Below are positions 32,600 through 38,498 of a DNA stretch of 42,575 bases, piece by piece. The DNA is taken from NCBI GenBank assembly GCA_017455005.1, contig JAFTBX010000035.1, positions 1 to 42,575 of the forward strand, in the 5' to 3' direction. This stretch comes from Lachnospiraceae bacterium. GTDB taxonomy: Bacteria > Bacillota > Clostridia > Lachnospirales > Lachnospiraceae. How positions within the stretch are numbered: position 1 is the first letter of the stretch; each line of letters opens with the position of its first letter. The notes beneath the pieces were generated by a model. The model searched no databases, was not told the DNA's origin, and worked only from the letters and a program-made list of their open reading frames with translations. Position numbers and translations under genes: made by a program.

Positions 32600-33175
32600 T
32601 TACTCCACAAAAGAGATACCGTCCGTCTCGCTCATTGCGCCGACACGGGCCAGGGACTCTACCTTGACACCGGCCGCGCGGAGCATCTTGCCGCCCGGCT
32701 GGAAAGCTTTTTCCACTGCAATGCCGATGCCGCAAAGATGGGCGTTTGCCTGTTCCACCAGGCTCATCAGGCCTGCAGCTGCCTCACCGGTCGCAAGGAA
32801 ATCATCGATGATCAGTACACGGTCAGACGGGCCAAGATACTGCTTCGAAACCGTCACATCCGAGATGATGCCTCTGGTAAAGGAACGGACAGTCGCCATA
32901 TAGCAGTCTTCCGGCGTGTTGCGTGTCTTGCTCTTTTTGGCGAAAACAACAGGACATCCGAAAACAAGGCCGACAATGCAGGCGATACCTATACCGGATG
33001 CCTCGATCGTCAGGATCTTGTTGACATTGTCTTTCGCAAAAAGCCTCTTCCACTCGTCCGCCATTGCCTTAAACAGCATCGGATCCATCTGGTGATTTAA
33101 AAACCGGTCAACCTTCAGAATATCATCCCCGATTACAACACCGTCCTGTCTGATACGCTCCTCCAATAACTTCAT
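32600..33175 (-). CDS. xpt: Xanthine phosphoribosyltransferase
   Basis: 191 residues, the usual length. Converts xanthine and PRPP to XMP for purine salvage. The PRPP-binding signature is RVLIIDDFLATGEAAAGL; other family marks are LNHQMDPML near the start, LTIEASGIGIA (5'-phosphate loop region) and CGIGIAVEKAFQPGG. The ATG at 33175 follows GGGAG by about 6 bases and a strong promoter (33206-33234). A purine riboswitch, frequent before xpt in Bacillus, is not present: only about 25 bases lie between the expected transcript start and the gene. Control may instead act at the promoter, which carries an inverted repeat. Confidence 0.94.
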   Translation of the reverse strand: MKLLEERIRQDGVVIGDDILKVDRFLNHQMDPMLFKAMADEWKRLFAKDNVNKILTIEASGIGIACIVGLVFGCPVVFAKKSKTRNTPEDCYMATVRSFTRGIISDVTVSKQYLGPSDRVLIIDDFLATGEAAAGLMSLVEQANAHLCGIGIAVEKAFQPGGKMLRAAGVKVESLARVGAMSETDGISFVE

Positions 33176-33205
33176 TCGCAGCTCCCCCTTCGCTTTAGTA
33201 CATAT

Positions 33206-33234
33206 ATATTAGACGCAGTTACAGGGTGCGTCAA
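33206..33234 (-). promoter_or_regulatory. Strong sigma-A promoter of xpt with an inverted repeat in the spacer
   Basis: Minus strand: -35 TTGACG (33229-33234), 17-base spacer, -10 TAATAT (33206-33211). GACGCA (33212-33217) and TGCGTC (33227-33232) form an inverted repeat that spans the spacer and enters the -35 box, a good place for a repressor. Confidence 0.7.
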
Positions 33235-33304
33235 GGACAATTTGTGATTTTTCTGTCATGATGATTGCATAAATAAACAAGTGCTGCTATACGCCCTTCT
33301 GATA

Positions 33305-33349
33305 TATCAAAAGCGCCTGCTGCACCTCAACAGTACAACAGACGCTTTT
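33305..33349 (-). terminator. Terminator of the rubredoxin gene
   Basis: Arms AAAAGCGTCTGTTG and CAGCAGGCGCTTTT (14 positions with G-U pairs, 33309-33349) about 30 bases after the stop, followed by TGATATATC on the minus strand. Confidence 0.7.
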
Positions 33350-33377
33350 CAATGCATCGGTCTTCTGTGGTTAAAGC

Positions 33378-33542
33378 TTAAGCCTCAGCCTCTTCGAACT
33401 CGTCCTTGCCTACGCCGCAGAGCGGGCACTCGAAATCAGCAGGAAGGTCTTCGAACTTGGTTCCGGGAGCGATATTGCCATCAGGATAGCCTGCAGCCTC
33501 ATCATATTCCCATCCGCAAACAGAACATACATACTTTTTCAT
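33378..33542 (-). CDS. Rubredoxin
   Basis: 54 residues, the normal size. The single iron is held by two CxxCG loops: [11 protein letters not shown] (Cys6, Cys9) and [11 protein letters not shown] (Cys39, Cys42). [17 protein letters not shown] between them is the rubredoxin middle region. It passes single electrons in the cytosol, often to oxygen- or peroxide-reducing enzymes in anaerobes, and supports an anaerobic life-style. ATG at 33542 has AAGGAG 8 bases upstream. The acidic tail EEAEA closes it. It is a single-gene unit with its own promoter (33646-33674), a hairpin in the leader and a terminator. No partner gene such as rubrerythrin or desulfoferrodoxin is beside it. Confidence 0.96.
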   Translation of the reverse strand: MKKYVCSVCGWEYDEAAGYPDGNIAPGTKFEDLPADFECPLCGVGKDEFEEAEA

Positions 33543-33599
33543 TGTAATTCTCCTTTTTTCTCAAATTGCTTTCAGAACAGATGAATCGGTACCATATAC

Positions 33600-33626
33600 G
33601 CACCGGACCAGCCGGCTCTTCAGTGC
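33600..33626 (-). promoter_or_regulatory. Hairpin in the rubredoxin leader
   Basis: GCAC ... GTGC arms (33600-33603 and 33623-33626) enclose a perfect 8-bp palindrome AGCCGGCT. It lies in the roughly 100-base leader between promoter and ribosome site. A regulatory or stabilising role is only a possibility. Confidence 0.35.
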
Positions 33627-33645
33627 CATAGAGCACTTTTGTCTT

Positions 33646-33674
33646 ATATTATCGAAAAATCCGTTTTGAGGCAA
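33646..33674 (-). promoter_or_regulatory. Sigma-A promoter of the rubredoxin gene
   Basis: Minus strand: -35 TTGCCT (33669-33674), 17-base spacer, -10 TAATAT (33646-33651). Confidence 0.7.
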
Positions 33675-33730
33675 TCGTAATTATGCAAATTTAATAAAAA
33701 TCTAAGAAACCGTTATCCGTGGCTACAGCC

Positions 33731-33760
33731 GGCCAGATGGTCCGTTTATTTGATCTGGCC
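33731..33760 (-). terminator. Possible terminator overlapping the end of alaS
   Basis: Perfect 8-bp stem GGCCAGAT / ATCTGGCC that contains the last codons and stop of alaS. A T-rich stretch (TTTCTTAGATTTTTATT) follows, but about 25 bases later, so termination efficiency is doubtful. Confidence 0.4.
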
Positions 33761-36379
33761 CTTAACGATCTCGACTGCTTTCTCAAGAGCAGCCCCGATA
33801 CCGCTGACATCCGTACCGCCTGCCTGCGCCATGTTCGGACGTCCGCCGCCCTTGCCGCCGATCATCGGAGCGATCTCACGGATAATGTTGCCTGCCATTG
33901 CGCCGCGCTTCACTGCACCGTCTGTTGCGGAAGCGATCAGAGTCGCCTTGCCGTCAACTTCCGCGCCGAGCACAACGACGGAGTCACCAAGCTTATCCTT
34001 CAGGTTGTCGCTGAGCGTACGGAGCGCATTGACGTCGGAAGCGTCAGCCTTGATGCAAAGCACCTTGATGCCTGCAACGTCGACAGCATTGGCAGCTGCG
34101 TCACCGACAGAGTTGCCGGCAAGCTGTGCCTTCAGTTTCTCGTTCTCATTCTTCGCTGCCTTAAGATCCTCCATCAGCTGGGTGATCTTTCTGACAAGCT
34201 CGGAGGGCTGGGACTTAGCGGCAGCTGCTGCAGCAAGAAGCTCGTCCTCCTCGGTCTGGTAGTATGCAAGAAGGTTGTCGGAAGTAAGCGCCTCAATACG
34301 ACGTACGCCTGCCGCGATACCGGACTCGCTGATCAGTTTGAAGGAGCCGATCACGCCGGTGTTCGTCACATGTGTACCGCCGCAAAGCTCGGTAGACGGT
34401 CCCATCGTAACGACACGGACGGTATCGCCATACTTCTCTCCGAACAGAGCCATCGCGCCGGTCTTCTTCGCATCCTCAAGGCTCATCTCCTGGGTTACGA
34501 CCGGATGATTTTCCTTGATCAGGGTGTTGACGATCTTTGAAACCTCAGCCAGCTCATCCTTCGTCATCGCCTGGAAGTGCGTAAAGTCGAAACGCAGACG
34601 GTCCTTGTCGTAGTAAGCGCCGCTCTGCTCGACATGGCTGCCGAGGACCTTACGAAGCGCATACTGCAGAAGGTGGGTCGCGGAGTGGTTCTTCGCGGTT
34701 GCCGCACGTTCAGCTGCGTCAACTTCCAGTTCCACTTCCTGACCGACTCCGATCATGCCACGGGTCATCACGCCCACATGGCCTATCCTTCCGCCCTTGA
34801 GATGGATGGCCTCTGCCACTTTGAACTCACCGTCTCTGCTGCGGATCACGCCGCAGTCACCGATCTGTCCGCCCATGGTTGCGTAGAACGGCGTCTCATC
34901 GGTGATGATGGTGCCGCGCTCACCCTCAGACAGCGCCTCGGTCAGCTCTTCTTCTGTCGTCAGCACCAGGACCTTGCCGGTTCCTTTCAGCTGCTCATAG
35001 CCATTGAATACGGAAGTAATGGTCGGGTCGATCAGGTCGTAGACCGTCGCGTCCGCGCCCATGTAGTTGGAATGCTTGCGGGCCTTGCGCGCGGTCTCTT
35101 TCTGGACGCGCATGCACTCGTCGAAGCCCTCACGGTCAACAGAGTCGCCTTTTTCCTCCAGGATCTCGATGGTAAGGTCGATCGGGAATCCGTAGGTGTC
35201 ATACAGCTTGAAAGCGTCCGCGCCCTTGAGGGTCTTCTCGCCTGCCGCTTCCATATCAGCCATCATGCCGTTCAGGATGCCCATGCCGGCGTCGATGGTC
35301 TTATTGAACTTATCCTCTTCCTCGGCGAGAACCTTGAGGATCATAGCCTGCTTTTCTTCAAGCTCCGGATATCCGTCCTTGTTGAGCTCGATGACACGCT
35401 TTGCCATCTCCGGCATGAAGTCCTTGGTGATGCCGAGCTTGCGTCCGTGGCGGACCGCTCGGCGGATAATACGGCGAAGTACATAGCCGCGGCCTTCATT
35501 GGAAGGCATAATACCGTCGGAGATCATAAAGGTACTGGACTTCGCGTGGTCGGTCAGGATACGAAGGGAAATGTCCTTCTCATGATCAGCGTGATAGACA
35601 ACGCCGCAGAGCTCCGCGATGTACTCGAGGATCGCCTTGTTGGTATCAACGGTATAGATGGACTCCTCATCCTGTACAACCATCGCCAGACGCTCGAGGC
35701 CCATGCCGGTATCGATGTTCTTCTGAATCAGGTCGGTATAGTTGCCGTGGCCGTCGTTATCAAACTGTGAGAAGACGATGTTCCAGACCTCTACAAAGCG
35801 GTCGCCTTCACCGCCCATGACGTCCTCGGGACCATTGCCCCACTTCTCGCCGCGGTCATAATAGATCTCGGAGCAGGGGCCGCAGGGACCTTCGCCGTGC
35901 TCCCAGAAGTTGTCTTCCTTGCCGAAGCGATAGATACGCTCAGCCGGAACGCCGATCTCGTCTCTCCAGATATTGAAGGACTCATCATCGTCCAGATATA
36001 CCGAAGGATACAGGCGGTTCGGATCGAGGCCTACATCCTCCGTGAGGAATTTCCATGCAAACGGGATGGCTTCCTTCTTGAAATAATCTCCGAAGGAGAA
36101 GTTGCCCAGCATCTCGAAAAATGTACCGTGACGCGCTGTCTTGCCGACATTTTCAATGTCGCCGGTACGGATACACTTCTGGCAAGTCGTGACTCTGCGG
36201 CGCGGAGGGATCTCCTGGCCGGTGAAGTACGGCTTGAGCGGGGCCATGCCCGAATTGATCAAAAGTAATGAATCATCATTGTGCGGGACCAAAGAGAAGC
36301 TCTTCATCTTGAGATGGCCGTTTCTCTCGAAGTAGTCCAGAAACATGCGTCTTAATTCATTAACGCCTCTAACCTGCAT
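33746..36379 (-). CDS. alaS: Alanine--tRNA ligase
   Basis: 877 residues, full length. Class II catalytic core at the N-terminus (RRMFLDYFERNGH, TTCQKCIRTGDIENVG, ARHGTFFEMLGNFSFGDYFK), the tRNA-recognition region, the editing domain with its metal sites HSATH and CGGTHV, and the C-terminal C-Ala domain (GGKGGGRPNMAQAGG). It charges tRNA-Ala and removes mischarged Ser/Gly. ATG at 36379 follows AGAGGA by 8 bases. No T-box leader is visible in the 179 bases upstream. The stop codon lies in a hairpin. Confidence 0.98.
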   Translation of the reverse strand: MQVRGVNELRRMFLDYFERNGHLKMKSFSLVPHNDDSLLLINSGMAPLKPYFTGQEIPPRRRVTTCQKCIRTGDIENVGKTARHGTFFEMLGNFSFGDYFKKEAIPFAWKFLTEDVGLDPNRLYPSVYLDDDESFNIWRDEIGVPAERIYRFGKEDNFWEHGEGPCGPCSEIYYDRGEKWGNGPEDVMGGEGDRFVEVWNIVFSQFDNDGHGNYTDLIQKNIDTGMGLERLAMVVQDEESIYTVDTNKAILEYIAELCGVVYHADHEKDISLRILTDHAKSSTFMISDGIMPSNEGRGYVLRRIIRRAVRHGRKLGITKDFMPEMAKRVIELNKDGYPELEEKQAMILKVLAEEEDKFNKTIDAGMGILNGMMADMEAAGEKTLKGADAFKLYDTYGFPIDLTIEILEEKGDSVDREGFDECMRVQKETARKARKHSNYMGADATVYDLIDPTITSVFNGYEQLKGTGKVLVLTTEEELTEALSEGERGTIITDETPFYATMGGQIGDCGVIRSRDGEFKVAEAIHLKGGRIGHVGVMTRGMIGVGQEVELEVDAAERAATAKNHSATHLLQYALRKVLGSHVEQSGAYYDKDRLRFDFTHFQAMTKDELAEVSKIVNTLIKENHPVVTQEMSLEDAKKTGAMALFGEKYGDTVRVVTMGPSTELCGGTHVTNTGVIGSFKLISESGIAAGVRRIEALTSDNLLAYYQTEEDELLAAAAAAKSQPSELVRKITQLMEDLKAAKNENEKLKAQLAGNSVGDAAANAVDVAGIKVLCIKADASDVNALRTLSDNLKDKLGDSVVVLGAEVDGKATLIASATDGAVKRGAMAGNIIREIAPMIGGKGGGRPNMAQAGGTDVSGIGAALEKAVEIVKGQIK

Positions 36380-36423
36380 ACAAATTTCCTCTCAATATAT
36401 TTTTTCTTTACAGTACTAATCCT

Positions 36424-36558
36424 TTAATCTGTTTCTTCGGTATCTTCATCCGCTTCCATCATCCGCAGCTTATCGCGGAAGACATCCGGATCTTCATGGG
36501 ACGCGGACTCCAGATTCCGGACCAGAACTCTGCGTAGTTCCGGACCTTTCAGTTCCTT
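36424..36558 (-). other. 44-codon open stretch in frame after the stop of the YtxH-like gene
   Basis: Directly after the TGA at 36559-36561 the same frame stays open for 44 codons (KELKGPELRRVLV ... MEADEDTEETD) to a TAA at 36424. The codons (CTG, CCG, CGG, GAT, GAA) look like those of real genes here. It has no ATG, GTG or TTG start. It could be the former C-terminus cut off by a stop mutation, a UGA readthrough product, or the start-less remnant of another gene. alaS follows 44 bases later. Confidence 0.45.
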
Positions 36559-37428
36559 TCAGTCGATCTCGTCGTCAGTGATCGTGACTGTCGGCTTTTC
36601 TCCGAGCACACGCTCCGCTTCATAGGCAGCTTCCTTGATCTGCTCCGCAGCATTATCGCCGAGCTCATCAAGTACGTTGGCCGTTTCAATCGCCTCTTCC
36701 TCGGCTTTATTCTCAACATACGTTCCTGCTTCAGCGGCCTTTTCCGCAGCTTCTGCTGCAGCCTCTGCAGCCTTGTCGGCAGCATCGGCAGCTGCTTCTT
36801 CCACAGCTTCATTGATGCTCTCTGCGTACTTCTGACCGCCGGCGATCACATCCTCCGCAGTCTGGCAGCCGCAGTCGGCAGCATTGTCCGCTGTTTTATC
36901 CGCTTCTGCCGCAGCCTTTGCCTCGGTCTCGTCCGCAGATCTTACTACGTCGTCAAAATCGCCGTCTTCAAAGTCAGTGAACTCGTCTTCGCCCTTGATG
37001 CGCTCCGCAACGTCTTCAGCCACCTCGTTAACCTTCTGGCTGATATCGGAACCCATCTCCTTAAGGTTGTTGATTACTTCTTCCTTTGCGGCTTCCGGAT
37101 CCTCATCAAACTTTGCCTTGATCTCCTTGGCAGCCTGGACAGCGCCCGCGCCGGCAGTTTTCGCAATGTCAGCGGATTCAGTCACAACCGCACCGGCTGC
37201 CTTGGCCAGTTCCTTCGCCTCTTCCTTAACATTGCCTTTTTCCTTGATTGCAACATAGGTGCGCTTAGCAGCTTCCTTCACGTCGCCGGAGGCCTTCTTC
37301 ACGTTCCTGATCTGCTCTTCATCCGCAAAAGTCGCATTGCCATAATCTTTCAGGTACTTCGCAACGCCGGCTGCAACGCCCGCAATGATCAGGGTTCCGA
37401 GTAAACCGCCAGCTCTTCTCTTAGACAT
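36559..37428 (-). CDS. YtxH-like Ala/Glu-rich membrane-anchored protein
   Basis: 289 residues from the ATG at 37428, which has AAAGGAGA 6 bases upstream; an in-frame codon 30 bases earlier lacks a site. A basic start and one short hydrophobic segment (GGLLGTLIIAGVAAGVA, about 7-23) resemble YtxH-type proteins, then a very long Ala/Glu/Lys helix-forming region with repeated acidic-alanine heptads (about 70-110 and 205-240, AAADAADKAAEAAAEAAEK-type), interrupted by an acidic patch (about 146-158, FEDGDFDDV) and a lone CGC near 188. It is likely a membrane-anchored, extended amphipathic helix or coiled coil, possibly stress-related as in YtxH families. Function unknown. An in-frame extension follows its stop. 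Confidence 0.7.
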   Translation of the reverse strand: MSKRRAGGLLGTLIIAGVAAGVAKYLKDYGNATFADEEQIRNVKKASGDVKEAAKRTYVAIKEKGNVKEEAKELAKAAGAVVTESADIAKTAGAGAVQAAKEIKAKFDEDPEAAKEEVINNLKEMGSDISQKVNEVAEDVAERIKGEDEFTDFEDGDFDDVVRSADETEAKAAAEADKTADNAADCGCQTAEDVIAGGQKYAESINEAVEEAAADAADKAAEAAAEAAEKAAEAGTYVENKAEEEAIETANVLDELGDNAAEQIKEAAYEAERVLGEKPTVTITDDEID

Positions 37429-37502
37429 AGTAAATCTCCTTTCAAAAGTTGTAATCAAAGCCGTATATCAACTCAGAAAATAAAAAGTTTATCTCATCGG
37501 TA

Positions 37503-37964
37503 CTATTTAAACAGAAACTCCGGCCCGAAACTCACCGGAAGCAGTTTTTCCAGTTTATATACTTTATAATCCTCCGGCGATCTCGCAAGAACGACATCAA
37601 ATTCCTTCGGATCACAGAACTCCCGCAAGACCTGACGGCATGTGCCGCAGGGCGTCGCATAGGTGGGCAAAGCTTCCGGATGGAAATCGCAGCTTTCAAG
37701 GAAATCCCCGTCGCCCGCCACGACCGCGATGGCACTAAACTCCCTCTCGCCCTCGGAAACTGCCTTGAACACAGCCGTCCGCTCCGCACAGATCGTCGGA
37801 GTATAGGCAGCATTTTCAATATTGACACCACAATAGACTCTGCCGTCTTTCGTCAGCAGAGCCGCCGCTACATGATACCTGCTGTAAGGCGCGTAGGAAT
37901 TATGCAGCTGATCTATCGCCATCCTGATCAGGTCACTGTAATCTTTCATCATATCTTTACACAC
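37503..37964 (-). CDS. cdd: Cytidine deaminase
   Basis: 153 residues. Converts cytidine and deoxycytidine to uridine forms in pyrimidine salvage. Zinc ligands are Cys59 in TICAERTAV and Cys106/Cys109 in TPCGTCRQ, with Glu61 as the proton carrier; NIENAAYTPT and the APYSRYHVAAALL strand are further marks. Size is slightly above the usual 130-140 residues of the tetrameric type; the extra is C-terminal (KVYKLEKLLPVSFGPEFLFK). The GTG at 37964 has a partial anti-16S match (GGTGAT) 5 bases upstream; ATG at 37952 or 37949 is also possible. The structured RNA at 37965-38149 ends directly before this start on the same strand. Confidence 0.95.
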   Translation of the reverse strand: MCKDMMKDYSDLIRMAIDQLHNSYAPYSRYHVAAALLTKDGRVYCGVNIENAAYTPTICAERTAVFKAVSEGEREFSAIAVVAGDGDFLESCDFHPEALPTYATPCGTCRQVLREFCDPKEFDVVLARSPEDYKVYKLEKLLPVSFGPEFLFK

Positions 37965-38149
37965 AAAATATCACCCAAGGTGCCGTCGGTTTATAAGTGA
38001 CTCCCAGCTCTAAGCCAGGTGGGTATTCTCGGAGACCGTTTCAGCCATCCGCCTGCATAAGGGCGGCCCGACATCCACATCATCAATACTGAACTCCCGT
38101 ATGTCAATTTGTGGAAGTAATTGAATAAACCAAACGTACATCTCAGGCT
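37965..38149 (-). ncRNA. Structured RNA directly upstream of cdd (6S-like RNA or new cis-regulatory leader)
   Basis: About 185 nt starting some 7 bases after a good promoter and ending with TTTT at the cdd GTG. Stems read on the minus strand: TCCACA/TGTGGA (38110-38115 with 38074-38079); CCGCC/GGCGG (38062-38066 with 38049-38053); CCTGGCT/AGCTGGG (38013-38019 with 38003-38009); GTCGG/CCGAC (38068-38072 with 37985-37989); and ACCCA/TGGGT (38020-38024 with 37974-37978). The last two cross each other, so they form a pseudoknot or exclude one another. Size, own promoter and lack of coding potential are compatible with a 6S RNA, and the closing motif CGACGGCACCTTGGGTG looks familiar to me from clostridial 6S RNAs, but I cannot confirm this. 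The alternative is a cdd leader that hides or shows the GGTGAT ribosome site. This fills most of the long gene-free stretch between cdd and tRNA-Pro(UGG). Confidence 0.5.
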
Positions 38150-38155
38150 GTACTT

Positions 38156-38184
38156 ACTATACCATAAAATGGACGTTTATACAA
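38156..38184 (-). promoter_or_regulatory. Promoter of the structured RNA upstream of cdd
   Basis: Minus strand: -35 TTGTAT (38179-38184), 17-base spacer ending TGG (extended -10), -10 TATAGT (38156-38161). Confidence 0.7.
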
Positions 38185-38273
38185 TCCATGTATCTCTACA
38201 TGGCCCGTACAATACAGACCGTCGGAATGCAGTTTTTAGGTGCAAAATCACTATATGCTTCGTGTTCTGAAAC

Positions 38274-38291
38274 TGTGGGCGTCCGCCCACA
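38274..38291 (-). repeat. Perfect 8-bp hairpin
   Basis: TGTGGGCG / CGCCCACA with 2 bases between, 2 bases from the larger palindrome at 38294-38351. The 80 bases beyond it (38190-38273), up to the RNA promoter, hold nothing I can identify. Confidence 0.6.
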
Positions 38292-38293
38292 CA

Positions 38294-38351
38294 TTCGAAA
38301 GGTCCGGGTACATCCGAATGTAAACATTCGTTCGTACCCGGACCTTCCGAA
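38294..38351. repeat. 58-bp near-perfect palindrome downstream of tRNA-Pro(UGG)
   Basis: The two 29-base halves match as inverted repeats at 24 positions: an outer arm AAGGTCCGGGTAC / GTACCCGGACCTT, a 3-base mismatch, and an inner stem CGAATG / CATTCG with loop TAAA. It begins 11 bases after the tRNA 3' end. No T run follows on the minus strand, so it is not a standard terminator, though it may help tRNA 3' processing or slow polymerase. Other options are a small repeat element or an attachment-type scar. Confidence 0.7.
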
Positions 38352-38362
38352 ATGCTGTTCAG

Positions 38363-38436
38363 TCGGGGTGACAAGATTCGAACTTGCGACCTCTTGATCC
38401 CAAATCAAGCGCCCTACCAAGCTGGGCCACACCCCG
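38363..38436 (-). tRNA. tRNA-Pro, anticodon UGG
   Basis: 74 nt. Acceptor CGGGGTG / CACCCCG, anticodon stem CTTGA / TCAAG with loop TTTGGGA (anticodon TGG), T stem GCAAG / CTTGT with loop TTCGAAT, discriminator A. CCA is not encoded. Anticodon TGG can read most Pro codons; the GGG species at 32431 covers CCC/CCU. Confidence 0.95.
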
Positions 38437-38447
38437 AAAGCCAAATA

Positions 38448-38476
38448 ATCTTATCATAATCCGGCTTTTGAGTCAA
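38448..38476 (-). promoter_or_regulatory. Sigma-A promoter of tRNA-Pro(UGG)
   Basis: Minus strand: -35 TTGACT (38471-38476), 17-base spacer ending TGA (extended -10), -10 TAAGAT (38448-38453), only 11 bases before the tRNA 5' end. No terminator separates it from the kinase gene upstream. Confidence 0.75.
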
Positions 38477-38498
38477 GTTTGTTTTCTTGATCCTTATC

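Noticed and set aside
33176..33308. Purine riboswitch in front of xpt
   Set aside because: The promoter lies so close to the gene that only about 25 bases of leader remain, and no aptamer-like three-way junction is visible.
34577..35770. Plus-strand open frame of nearly 400 codons opposite alaS
   Set aside because: Such antisense frames are common over alaS; no ribosome site and no recognisable protein.
36380..36558. T-box leader in front of alaS
   Set aside because: No T-box sequence, specifier loop or terminator is seen; the space is largely taken by the coding-like extension of the YtxH-like gene.
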